Assembly: GCA_016794985.1 (NCBI GenBank)
Contig: JAEUIQ010000061.1
Span: forward strand, 1-34,984
From: Planctomycetaceae bacterium
GTDB lineage: Bacteria; Planctomycetota; Planctomycetia; Pirellulales; Pirellulaceae
Direction of reading: 5' to 3'
Length of the DNA: 34,984 nucleotides
Shown: positions 1 through 8,427 of the stretch, piece after piece
How positions within the stretch are numbered: position 1 is the first letter of the stretch
Layout of the letters: each line of letters starts with the position of its first letter
Program-made: the position numbers and the translations under genes
Notes under the pieces: model-generated
Seen by the model: only the letters and a program-made list of their open reading frames with translations
Told to the model about the DNA's origin: nothing
The model's database searches: none

Positions 1-81
1 GACTATATCGGCCCTTCAGGCCTAGGGATTACCTGCATTGCGCGTTGGGGCGCGGGCTGGACTGGAGGCCATTGGGTTTTC

Positions 82-101
82 GGCCCGGAGGGCCAGCACA
101 A
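82..101 (+). repeat. GC-rich palindromic dispersed repeat, copy 1
   Basis: The palindrome GGCCCGGAGGGCC at 82-94 is followed by AGCACAA. The same core followed by GACACAA occurs at 154-173, and a variant (GGCCTGGAAGGCC + GACACAA) lies at 12777-12796. All copies are intergenic and could form a short hairpin in RNA or DNA. Confidence 0.5.
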
Positions 102-153
102 CCTCTGCCGGGGTCGCCAGGCCCCGGTTATGGTAGCGCCCCACTGTAAAAAA

Positions 154-173
154 GGCCCGGAGGGCCGACACAA
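154..173 (+). repeat. GC-rich palindromic dispersed repeat, copy 2
   Basis: GGCCCGGAGGGCC at 154-166 is followed directly by GACACAA and preceded by an A-run. It matches the copies at 82 and 12777 in core, orientation and flank, which argues for a dispersed repeat family rather than chance. Confidence 0.55.
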
Positions 174-390
174 GCCATCACACCATCAGGCCGCCGATTC
201 ATACCGCATTTCACGCCGGAGAATCGCTCCCACTGTCACAACCCGAATCTCGGCCTACTAGGCTGCTGCGGCATCCGCTTCGGCGACCGATCAAGAAACA
301 GCGGACTGCAAATTTTGGGCATATTTCTGGCCTGCCCAGCCGTTCCTCAAGCTAGAGTCTTCCGCTTCCCTTATCACAGGATTTCCACCT

Positions 391-588
391 ATGTCCTCCT
401 GCAGTGCTTGCTCTAGCGTGATGGCCGCTCAATCCGAAGCGCTGTCCCACCAAATCAACTTCGCCGTGCTCAAAAAAGCGCAAGACGCTACCAAGGTTCA
501 AGGTGAAGCCGCTGTGCAAATGCTTCAAGCCGCCGCAGCGGTCGGTAAAGCGATCGGCAAAGGCAATCACTTCGATGCTTTGGCTTGA
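391..588 (+). CDS. Small YjfB-like putative motility protein (65 aa)
   Basis: A 65-residue, mostly helical protein. After a Cys/Ser-rich start (MSSCSACSS) the segment around residues 18-50 (ALSHQINFAVLKKAQD, then VQGEAAVQMLQAAA) resembles the small YjfB family (putative motility protein), whose members are about 60 residues with a conserved V-K-K-A-x-D pattern. The ATG at 391 is preceded by a weak AGGA about 13 nt upstream. It stands alone, ending 57 nt before the 3' end of ppc, which runs the opposite way. No flagellar genes are in the window, so the role is unknown. The antisense frame over the same bases is open too, but lacks family similarity. Confidence 0.5.
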   Translation: MSSCSACSSVMAAQSEALSHQINFAVLKKAQDATKVQGEAAVQMLQAAAAVGKAIGKGNHFDALA

Positions 589-645
589 TCAATAGCACAA
601 CGATCCACCCCACGCCTATCAATCCCAGCTAAGGCAAAGTCGGCC

Positions 646-3414
646 TCATCCGACGGTTTGCAGACCAGCCGCCACGCCATTGACCGACAGAGTAATCGCT
701 TTCAAGATTTCGTCGGTGCGCGACGGATCAGTGTTTTCCCGAAGTTCACGCAGTAACGCGACTTGAATGATGTTCAAAGGATCCACATAAGGGTTGCGCA
801 CGCGAATGGAATGCTGAAGCCAAGGCTCGGTCTCCAAGACGTGCTTCGAGTCGGTTACAAACAAGACCAATCGTCGTGTGGCTTGAAACTCTTCTTCAAT
901 CAGCTTGAATACGGTGTCGGCCAATTCGGAAGGCGCTAATCCGGAGTACAAACGAGCAATGCCCATGTCCGCGCGGGCTAAACCCAGGTGCACGTTGTGC
1001 AACAGCGTGCGAAAGAAGGGCCATTGTCGGTACATATCACGTAGTTGATTTAAGCGTGGCCGCTCATCGGGCGCGATCCATTGCGAGATTCCACTACCCA
1101 CTCCGTACCAACTGGCGATATTCGCGCGAGTCTGAGTCCAGGCAAAGACCCAAGGTATAGCTCGCAAGTCATCCAACTTCATGGTTGTGGACCGCCGTGA
1201 CGGACGCGAACCAAGTTTCAAATGGTCAATCAGATCGATCGGCGTTGTGGCTTGGAAATAGTCGACGAAGCCTGGATACTCGACCAAGGTTCGATACTTC
1301 TTGTATGCATGCCCGGCCAATTGTTCCATGATGGCAAACCATTCCGGTTGCTTTTCAAAACTGGGCCGCGAGCCCGTCGTACAGATCACGGCATGGACCA
1401 ATTGCTCGATATGTCGATGGGCGATCGCAGGTTCGCTGTAACGCGAACTAACAACTTCACCTTGCTCCGTGATTCGAATACGACCGCGGATGGAATCTGG
1501 CGGCTGGGCGAGGATCGCTCGATTGGTTGGCCCACCGCCACGGCCCAAAGACCCGCCGCGACCATGGAACAGGGTGAGTTGGATACCGGCGCTTTTGCAA
1601 ACCTCCGCCATTGCTTGCTGGCCTCGGTACAACTGCCAATTCGCTTGCAAATAACCACCGTCTTTGTTGCTATCGCTGTAGCCAATCATGATTTGTTGTT
1701 GATTGCCACAGAGTCGCAAGTGTTCCGCATATTCGGGGATCTGGAAAAGTTGTTGCATGAACTGTGGGGCATGCTGCAAATCTTGAATGGTCTCGAACAA
1801 CGGAACCAAGTTCAATTGACCGTACAGGCCTGCATCTTTGGCTAAGAGCAACACTTCCAAAACTTGGCTGACTTCATGGGTCATGCTAATGATGTAATTG
1901 CGAATCGCCCGAGGTCCAACCACTTCATGGACTTGTCGAATCACGCGAAACAGTTCGATGGATTCGTTGACCTTGTCGCTGTATTGAAGTCGCGATGTCA
2001 ACGGCCGAGGACTAGCGATTTCACGGCACAACAACTCGCGTTTGGCCGCTTCCGACAAATCGGAGTAACTCTCTTCCAATCGATACGCCTTGAACAGTTC
2101 GGCAATCGTCCCACGATGCACGGCCGAGTGTTGGCGTACATCCAACGACGCCAAATGAAACCCGAACACTTCGACAGAACGGATCAACCTTTCCAAACGG
2201 CCCGTCACCAGTCGTTGTCCGTTGTTGGCCAATAAGCTGTCACGGATCATCAACAAATCGGACATGAATTCGTCCGCATTGCGATACGCACGAGGATTCT
2301 CTGCCGGGCGATCCCAAGAACCCGAGTTCAATTCTCGCGTCGCACGAAGCCGGCGGAACATGATGATTAGCTTCTGCCGATAAGGTTCTTGATCGAATCG
2401 ACTGAACACCTCTTGCTCGGTTGCAGGAATCAACTTGCGATCCAACTCAAGGCTTGTCAACAGCCTTTCGTTAAACCCGGTCCGAGTTCGGGAAGGGCTA
2501 AGCAAATGGTAAAGATAATCGACTTCATAGTTATAGTGCTTGAGGATTGCTTCCTTTTGTTCGCGCAAGGTATCACGAGTGATCTCTGGCGTGACAAAAG
2601 GATTGCCGTCTCGATCACCACCAATCCAGGACCCATACTCCAAGAACGCGGGAATCACGAACTGGAAGCCTGGGTAATACGTCGCCAACGCGGCCTTGAG
2701 TTCTTGATAGATTTGAGGGATTACCCGGAACAGTGTATTTTCGAAGAAATACAACCCGCTGTTGCGGACTTCATCCATGACGGTGGGCTTTCGCTCGCGT
2801 GTTTCATCACTTTGCCACAGCAAGACAATGTACCCGTGAATCTCGTCATGCAATTGTTGTTTGACACGCTTGGAGTGTCCAGGCGAATTCAATTCATGGA
2901 GTCGTTCCGCAATTTCCTTCAGAATTTGCCGAATGGTCCGCCGCTTCGATTCGGTCGGATGGGCCGTGAAAACCGGCATGATTTGCAGCAGTTGCAGATT
3001 GTCTTGCACTTGCTGAGCGGTCAGGCCTTCTTTGTGCAAAATGCGAATTGCATCGGCGATCGTCTCAGACATTGGAACGCCGGATTCATCGGCTTCGGTC
3101 ATTCGTTCGGCCAGCACGCGAACTCGGTGTTGTTCTTCGGCTAGATTGACCAGCTGAAAATAGGTCGAGAACGCCTTCAAGTTCGCGTCCGTCATGCGCA
3201 AGTCTTGGATTACTTTGGGCATCTGATCCAGGAGATGCTTGAACGCCTCCGGGTCGCCATTCCTCCAGGCCTTGGCCAAGCCCCGAATCTTCTCTTCCTG
3301 CTGGTAGACCTCGGGACCGGCTTGCTCCAGTAGAACTTGCCCTAGTAATCCGCCCAATAGACGAATCGTTCGACTCAGATCCGCGGGCGTTTCCAAACTT
3401 GTCGTCGTTTCCAT
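646..3414 (-). CDS. ppc: Phosphoenolpyruvate carboxylase
   Basis: PEP carboxylase makes oxaloacetate and phosphate from PEP and bicarbonate, the anaplerotic feed into the TCA cycle in the cytoplasm. The 922-residue length is typical of the bacterial enzyme. Signature motifs are intact: FTAHPTES with the catalytic His at residue 152, GYSDSNKDGG with Lys584 (equivalent to E. coli Lys546), and HGRGGSLGRGGGP with Arg625 (equivalent to E. coli Arg587). The C-terminus ends NGVAAGLQTVG, close to the conserved family tail, where the final Gly is usual. The ATG at 3414 lies 6 nt after the stop of the upstream secreted protein, so the two are probably cotranscribed. No clear Shine-Dalgarno is present. 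No terminator was found between its stop and the small gene at 391-588. Confidence 0.97.
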   Translation of the reverse strand: METTTSLETPADLSRTIRLLGGLLGQVLLEQAGPEVYQQEEKIRGLAKAWRNGDPEAFKHLLDQMPKVIQDLRMTDANLKAFSTYFQLVNLAEEQHRVRVLAERMTEADESGVPMSETIADAIRILHKEGLTAQQVQDNLQLLQIMPVFTAHPTESKRRTIRQILKEIAERLHELNSPGHSKRVKQQLHDEIHGYIVLLWQSDETRERKPTVMDEVRNSGLYFFENTLFRVIPQIYQELKAALATYYPGFQFVIPAFLEYGSWIGGDRDGNPFVTPEITRDTLREQKEAILKHYNYEVDYLYHLLSPSRTRTGFNERLLTSLELDRKLIPATEQEVFSRFDQEPYRQKLIIMFRRLRATRELNSGSWDRPAENPRAYRNADEFMSDLLMIRDSLLANNGQRLVTGRLERLIRSVEVFGFHLASLDVRQHSAVHRGTIAELFKAYRLEESYSDLSEAAKRELLCREIASPRPLTSRLQYSDKVNESIELFRVIRQVHEVVGPRAIRNYIISMTHEVSQVLEVLLLAKDAGLYGQLNLVPLFETIQDLQHAPQFMQQLFQIPEYAEHLRLCGNQQQIMIGYSDSNKDGGYLQANWQLYRGQQAMAEVCKSAGIQLTLFHGRGGSLGRGGGPTNRAILAQPPDSIRGRIRITEQGEVVSSRYSEPAIAHRHIEQLVHAVICTTGSRPSFEKQPEWFAIMEQLAGHAYKKYRTLVEYPGFVDYFQATTPIDLIDHLKLGSRPSRRSTTMKLDDLRAIPWVFAWTQTRANIASWYGVGSGISQWIAPDERPRLNQLRDMYRQWPFFRTLLHNVHLGLARADMGIARLYSGLAPSELADTVFKLIEEEFQATRRLVLFVTDSKHVLETEPWLQHSIRVRNPYVDPLNIIQVALLRELRENTDPSRTDEILKAITLSVNGVAAGLQTVG

Positions 3415-3420
3415 ATCGGC

Positions 3421-5568
3421 CTATTGCTCAGACGTGGCAGGATCGGTACTTGTCACTGCCGGATCTGGCTTCGGCAAAATCACTCCCACAAAGAACCAGC
3501 CATCCGATTCGGTTTCGAGCGACCATCCACTTACTCCCAAGTGGGGAGCGATGACATTTTCAAAGTCTTGCGGCAATTTGGAGCCATCGACTTTGCGTGT
3601 CACGCCACCTTCTTGCATTTCTTTGAGCATGCGTGCCAGTAAAGAATTGTCGCGCGGGACTTTGTTCTTCCGGAGCAATTCGTACATGAACTTGATCGAA
3701 CGATCCACGCGACCAAATTGGCGGATGCTATCTGGAGCAGGGGAAAGCTGATCCAACTTCTCGCTGATGACCTGGAAATCACTGGCTTCGGTCAATGGTC
3801 CAGCTTCGCCATTGGCTACCTTCCTCAAGAAATCAACGTTGTTGGAAAAGAACAGGTTCCCATTGGCGACCACCACAAACTGTTCGGGAAACAAAGGTGG
3901 TTCGCCAGCTTCAGGAGCTTTCTCTTCTTCCTCGCCGGAGAGCAAATCATCGAGATCAATCTCGTCTTCTGACTCTTGAACAAGCTCGGACTTCCAAATA
4001 CTGCGTCCCTCCCGGAATGGCAGCGCCTTCCACTTGCTTTTTTGCGGCTTAAAAAAGCCATCCAAATCTTTGGCAATCCACTCCTCGTTTTCGGTGCCGT
4101 CGGCAATCTTGAGCGCAACCACGATCCGCTCGCTGCCTTCCTCGATGGGTTCTTCAAAGTCAGAAATAAAGGTGATCTTCCCACCCAATCGTTGAGCGAT
4201 CCCCTTGATGTCGAACTTGATTCCTTGGCGTCCTTTTTTCCAGCCCTCCACCATGGTCTCCCAATTACCAGGCTGAGTGAACTCGTCCACGAGCATTCCT
4301 ACCGAATCGATGCCCGTTGCGAAATTCCAATGAAAGGTCGCGGCGGTGGCTGCGTGATTCGGCACCCACGATTCCCATTTCACATCCGGATGAGGATTGG
4401 GGAAGTCGAGCAATTGAGCCGCTTTTTCAAACCTTGGGCCTTCTGAATTGCCTGGGGCATAGATGAAGAAGCGATGCAGCATTTCCATATTTTTGTGAGC
4501 GAACATGAAGTCGCCGCCCACCGCTTTGGTGGCGCCGAATCCCTGTCGCTGCAACAACAATGCAATCTCTTTCGGCTCGCGGGCGTTGGGATCCAAACGC
4601 GAAATGCGATTTTTTTTCGCCAAGATATCCGTCAACTCCACATAACCAAACGGTTCAAAAAACCAACGAATCTGTGGTTTCCAATCGGCTTCTCCTTGCA
4701 AACAGCGCTGGCGAACTTTGACAAACGGTTCATGTTTGACCAAAGCATTCTCTAGCGGCTCAGGACTTAAGATCCCCGCCATGACTTCGCTCAAGATCGT
4801 CAAGTCATCGCAGGCAATCAACCGATTGTCGACCCGAGAAAAGAACACGCTCTCCCGCACGGCGATCCCTTGAGGCTTTTCAAAATCCCAGCGAGTCACT
4901 TTTTGCTCCAAGACTTCCAACTCAGACGCCATGGCCTTGCGTGCCGTCAGATCCGCCTCGATGTCCGACATCAGCTGCAAGTAATCCGCTTCGTGGCCTG
5001 CGACATCGACCATGATCACAATCCCATGGTTGATCGCTTCGCTTTGCCCCTCTTCTTGGTTTAGGATGGCAGCGAAACAAACTTCACCCGAGTTGAGTTT
5101 GCCGACCTTCTCCATGTTCATTGCAAACTTGACGTTGCGATTGTCCAACCAATCGGTAATCTGACTCGAAAAACTCTCAACGACTGGGGCCAAGTCGGGG
5201 TCCATCGCCAACTTGCCGAACTTCGTTTCGTACAAGGCCGTTTCCAATTCCGTGATACTGGAAACGCTCACCCAAGCTCGTGTGCTGGAGGGCAAGAAAT
5301 TTTCCGATGTCTTTCGCGGCGATTCTGGAGCCGGAGCGACCTTCGCCGGAGCTTCTTGAGCGGGAGCTTCTTGAGCCGGAGCGACCTTCGCCGGAGCTTC
5401 TTGAGCGGGAGCTTCTTGAGCCGGAGCTTCTTGAGCCGGAGCTACCTTCGCGGGAGCTTCTTGAGCCGGCGAATCTTGAGACAAAGTCACCCGACCGAGC
5501 CCCATTGTGGCAACCAACACGAGAACAATGGTCAGTTTGCCGAAAAGTAAGTCTGCTGGACGAGCCAC
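3421..5568 (-). CDS. Secreted DUF3352-like planctomycete protein with Ala-Pro-Glu repeats
   Basis: A protein of about 715 residues with a signal-peptide-like start (Arg, Lys, then a hydrophobic TIVLVLVATMGLG core), a low-complexity linker of repeated PAQEAPAKVA-type units at about residues 31-83, then a long globular part. Its opening motif (STRAWVSVSSITELETAL, then a GKLAMDPDLAPVV segment) resembles the DUF3352-like proteins common in planctomycetes, whose function is unknown. An acidic stretch (SEDEIDLDDLLSGEEEE) lies in the C-terminal third. I chose the GTG at 5568 because AGGGAG lies 8 nt upstream and the signal peptide then starts cleanly. A GTG at 5682 in the same frame would add 38 residues of non-signal sequence. 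It is the first gene of a probable operon with ppc. Confidence 0.7.
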   Translation of the reverse strand: MARPADLLFGKLTIVLVLVATMGLGRVTLSQDSPAQEAPAKVAPAQEAPAQEAPAQEAPAKVAPAQEAPAQEAPAKVAPAPESPRKTSENFLPSSTRAWVSVSSITELETALYETKFGKLAMDPDLAPVVESFSSQITDWLDNRNVKFAMNMEKVGKLNSGEVCFAAILNQEEGQSEAINHGIVIMVDVAGHEADYLQLMSDIEADLTARKAMASELEVLEQKVTRWDFEKPQGIAVRESVFFSRVDNRLIACDDLTILSEVMAGILSPEPLENALVKHEPFVKVRQRCLQGEADWKPQIRWFFEPFGYVELTDILAKKNRISRLDPNAREPKEIALLLQRQGFGATKAVGGDFMFAHKNMEMLHRFFIYAPGNSEGPRFEKAAQLLDFPNPHPDVKWESWVPNHAATAATFHWNFATGIDSVGMLVDEFTQPGNWETMVEGWKKGRQGIKFDIKGIAQRLGGKITFISDFEEPIEEGSERIVVALKIADGTENEEWIAKDLDGFFKPQKSKWKALPFREGRSIWKSELVQESEDEIDLDDLLSGEEEEKAPEAGEPPLFPEQFVVVANGNLFFSNNVDFLRKVANGEAGPLTEASDFQVISEKLDQLSPAPDSIRQFGRVDRSIKFMYELLRKNKVPRDNSLLARMLKEMQEGGVTRKVDGSKLPQDFENVIAPHLGVSGWSLETESDGWFFVGVILPKPDPAVTSTDPATSEQ
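5325..5480 (-). repeat. In-gene tandem repeat coding Ala/Pro/Glu linker
   Basis: Near-identical 15-30 bp units built from GAGCTTCTTGAGC(G/C)GGAGC and GCGACCTTCGCCGGAGC (plus-strand reading) repeat about eight times. On the minus strand they code alternating AQEAP and AKVAP pentapeptides, which look like a flexible linker just after the signal peptide. Nearly identical units suggest recent slippage or recombination. Confidence 0.8.
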
Positions 5569-5837
5569 TCGCAACACTCCCTGTAGTAAGCTATCTACTT
5601 GCCGCGCGCCGCTTAGGCGACCGCGACGAATCCAATTTGGGGCGCAACCATCCCAACACCCCGGCCAAGCTAGGCTAACCACCTAAGTTACCAGATTGAC
5701 AAACGACCTCCTAGATGGATCTTTAGGCCCGGCCTAAGATATTCAAACTCGGCAGTTTTCCCAAGAATTCGAGGGCGATGGTCACAGTTTAGCCCGTCTC
5801 GGAAACGCCCGTTCCTTCGAGCAAAAGTCGTCCCGGC

Positions 5838-7274
5838 ATGGCCCAACATGATGTCTACGAAAACCCCTTGATCACTCGCTACGCCAGCTCGGCCATGGCG
5901 AGGATTTTCGGGGATCAATCCCGATTTTCGACATGGCGACGATTATGGGTCGCGTTGGCGGTCGCCGAGCAGGAACTGGGCTTGGACATTTCCGACGACC
6001 AAATTGCCCAGATGCGAGCCCATGTCGATAACATCGATTTTCAGCAGGCCGCCATGTTCGAGCGGAAATTGCGGCATGACGTGATGGCCCACGTTCATAC
6101 CTTTGGACTGGCTGCCCCCGCGGCCATGCCGATCATTCATCTCGGCGCTACCAGCTGCTACATCACCGATAACACGGATTTGATTTTGATGCGGCAGGCG
6201 ATGCAGTTGATTCGCCGACGATTAGTGACTGCGATCATGCGACTGGGACAGGTCGCCGCCCAACACCGAGCCCTGCCCTGCCTGGGTTACACTCATTTCC
6301 AACCCGCTCAGCCCACGACCGTCGGCAAACGGATCTGTCTGTGGATTTACGACCTGGTACTGGACCTGGAGGAATTGCAGTTTCGCTTGAGTCAGCTTAA
6401 GTGCCGCAGCATCAAAGGCACGACCGGAACGCAGGCCAGCTTCTTGGCCCTGTTCGACGGGGACCACGAAAAGGTCCGGCGACTGGAACAGCGAGTGGCT
6501 AAAGAAATCGGCTTTGAGGAAGTGTATGCCGTCACGGGTCAGACCTACACACGCAAAGTCGATGCGCAAATCCTGGATTGCTTGTCTGGGGTTGCCCAAT
6601 CCGTTCACAAGATCGCGACGGACATTCGACTGTTGGCCAACCGCAAGGAGATCGAAGAGCCATTTGAAAAAGATCAAATCGGGTCATCGGCGATGGCCTA
6701 CAAACGCAACCCGATGCGAAGCGAACGGATGTGCTCGTTGGCCCGTTATGTCATGTCGCTGCCGACCAACCTGGCGCAAACCGTGGCGACGCAATGGCTC
6801 GAGCGAACTTTAGATGACTCGGCGAATCGGCGGATCGTCATCCCGCAAGGTTTCTTGGCGGTTGACGCGATTCTCTCGTTGTTAATCAATGTCGCGGATG
6901 GTTTGGTGGTCTATCCCAAAGTCATTGACAAGAATCTTCGAGCCGAATTGCCGATGATGGCTACTGAAAACATCATGATGGCCGCGGTGAAAGCCGGTGG
7001 TGACCGCCAACACCTGCATGAACAAATTCGCTTGCATTCGATGGCCGCAGGAGCGAGAATCAAGCTGGAAGGCTTGGACAATGATCTTTTGGACCGGATC
7101 AAACTCGACCCGACTTTCGCCGACATCGACATCGACTCGATGTTGGACCCCATCAAATTTGTCGGCCGAGCCCCCGAACAAGTTGACGAGTTCCTCCAGC
7201 AACACGTGCAGCCCTTAACCCTTGCCTTCGCCAACGAAATGCTGGCCGGTGACGAGGCAGAGATCAAGGTGTAG
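5838..7274 (+). CDS. purB: Adenylosuccinate lyase, eukaryotic-like type
   Basis: Adenylosuccinate lyase releases fumarate from SAICAR and from adenylosuccinate in purine synthesis. The 478-residue protein carries the superfamily signature [16 protein letters not shown] (catalytic Ser at about residue 283/284), the [11 protein letters not shown]is motif (His153) and the [13 protein letters not shown] motif. Its wording is unusually close to what I recall of vertebrate [60 protein letters not shown] and [15 protein letters not shown] all have near-identical counterparts there, whereas the short Bacillus-type PurB is much more distant. The ATG at 5838 starts exactly where family similarity begins. 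The gene ends 7 nt before the NHL lipoprotein gene. Confidence 0.96.
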   Translation: MAQHDVYENPLITRYASSAMARIFGDQSRFSTWRRLWVALAVAEQELGLDISDDQIAQMRAHVDNIDFQQAAMFERKLRHDVMAHVHTFGLAAPAAMPIIHLGATSCYITDNTDLILMRQAMQLIRRRLVTAIMRLGQVAAQHRALPCLGYTHFQPAQPTTVGKRICLWIYDLVLDLEELQFRLSQLKCRSIKGTTGTQASFLALFDGDHEKVRRLEQRVAKEIGFEEVYAVTGQTYTRKVDAQILDCLSGVAQSVHKIATDIRLLANRKEIEEPFEKDQIGSSAMAYKRNPMRSERMCSLARYVMSLPTNLAQTVATQWLERTLDDSANRRIVIPQGFLAVDAILSLLINVADGLVVYPKVIDKNLRAELPMMATENIMMAAVKAGGDRQHLHEQIRLHSMAAGARIKLEGLDNDLLDRIKLDPTFADIDIDSMLDPIKFVGRAPEQVDEFLQQHVQPLTLAFANEMLAGDEAEIKV

Positions 7275-7281
7275 TCGCTCC

Positions 7282-8319
7282 ATGTTCGACGCTTTTCCAT
7301 CGCCCACAGCAGATAAATCGCTGACTGACCACGAATCAATTTCGGAGTCGTTGGGTGCCTCGCTCTCTCGGCGAAACTGGTTGCAACGGAGTCTGCTTGG
7401 CGGCGTTGCGGCACTGCTCGCTTCCAATTCAGGTTGCTGGCAAGCCGGCTCAGGCAGCACGGTTCTGCCGGATAAAATTTATGGCAAGTTTGGCTACGGC
7501 CCGGGCCAGTTCCAGAAGCCTCGCGCGATTGCGATCGACCAGCAGAACGAGATCTACATCGTGGACATGACGGGTCGGATCCAAGTATTCGACGCCGACG
7601 GAAACTTTCTACGAGTTTGGAAAACTCCCAACATTACCAACGGACGCCCCACAGGACTGAGTGTGGACGCGAATGGGATGCTGTGGGTCGCCGACACGCA
7701 TTACTACCAAGCCTTGGCGTATTCCCGAGTTGGGGAACTGGACCGAGAGAAGTCGATCTTTGGCGAACCGGGCATCGAACCGGGGAAGTTTGGCATGTTG
7801 ACCGAAGTCGCCTTTGATTCGCAAGGCCGGGTTTTGATTGGTGAATATGGCGAAAACGATCGAATTCAAGTCTTTTCGTCCGCCGGACAGCTATTGTTTC
7901 AAATTGGCCAACACGGTACTGAGCCAGGCCAGTTCATGCGTCCCCAATGCTTGACGGTTGACGAACTGGATCGGGTCTGGGTCGCCGACTCGGGAAATCA
8001 TCGCGTTCAAGTCTTTCAAATGCATGACGATCATGCGACGCTGATTCAGACCATTGGAGCCGAGGGAACCGCCGCAGGCCAGATGCGATTTCCCTACGAT
8101 CTGTTCTTTGACGAGCACGGCGATCTATATGTGTGCGAGTTCGGCAACCATCGGGTGCAAAAGTTCAACCGCGACGGCCAATCTCTCTGGATTTGGGAAA
8201 GCCCAGGGTCCGGGCCTTCCTCGTTGCACCAACCATGGGGCTGTGTGATGGATCAACAACGCCGTTTGCACGTCCTAGACTCCTATCACCATCGCGTCTA
8301 CCGAGTACCCGCAGTCTAA
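7282..8319 (+). CDS. Tat-exported NHL-repeat lipoprotein
   Basis: A 345-residue protein. Residues 29-52 read as a twin-arginine signal (SRRNWLQRSLLG) running into a hydrophobic stretch and a possible lipobox ending at Cys52 (SNSGC), so export in folded form and lipid anchoring are likely. The rest is built of about six NHL repeats, with recurrent GKFG/GPGQF...P, D..G.IYI.D and GNHRVQ.F patterns, which form a beta-propeller used for protein or ligand binding. NHL proteins have diverse roles, so no reaction can be assigned. I took the ATG at 7282, 7 nt after the purB stop. In-frame starts upstream overlap purB. Cotranscription with purB is likely, though a functional link is not evident. Confidence 0.85.
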   Translation: MFDAFPSPTADKSLTDHESISESLGASLSRRNWLQRSLLGGVAALLASNSGCWQAGSGSTVLPDKIYGKFGYGPGQFQKPRAIAIDQQNEIYIVDMTGRIQVFDADGNFLRVWKTPNITNGRPTGLSVDANGMLWVADTHYYQALAYSRVGELDREKSIFGEPGIEPGKFGMLTEVAFDSQGRVLIGEYGENDRIQVFSSAGQLLFQIGQHGTEPGQFMRPQCLTVDELDRVWVADSGNHRVQVFQMHDDHATLIQTIGAEGTAAGQMRFPYDLFFDEHGDLYVCEFGNHRVQKFNRDGQSLWIWESPGSGPSSLHQPWGCVMDQQRRLHVLDSYHHRVYRVPAV

Positions 8320-8342
8320 GCGCCGAACGATGGTCGCCATGA

Positions 8343-8371
8343 TTGACCTTGGTGCGGCGCTGTGCTATCGT
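8343..8371 (+). promoter_or_regulatory. Probable sigma70-type promoter of isocitrate dehydrogenase gene
   Basis: TTGACC at 8343-8348 and TATCGT at 8366-8371 are separated by exactly 17 bp, with TGC immediately before the -10 element. They lie in the 108-bp gap between the NHL gene and the ATG at 8428, and would give a leader of about 50 nt. Confidence 0.45.
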
Positions 8372-8427
8372 CAGCCGATCCCGTGATGTTCGGGAAACGT
8401 CTAATTCAAAGCAGAAAGATCACATCA

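Larger units (their letters stand above)
1..390. other. Intergenic region with GC-rich palindromic repeats
   Basis: No convincing gene is visible in this stretch. It holds two copies of a 13-bp imperfect palindrome (GGCCCGGAGGGCC) at 82-94 and 154-166, each followed by a related tail (AGCACAA or GACACAA). A further run around 9-25 (GGCCCTTCAGGCC) looks like a degenerate relative. The stretch from 300 to 390 is more AT-rich and presumably holds the promoter of the small gene at 391, but no convincing -35/-10 pair was found. Confidence 0.5.

Noticed and set aside
2389..3144. 251-codon open frame antisense to ppc
   Set aside because: Lies wholly within the strongly supported ppc gene on the other strand and shows no recognisable domain.
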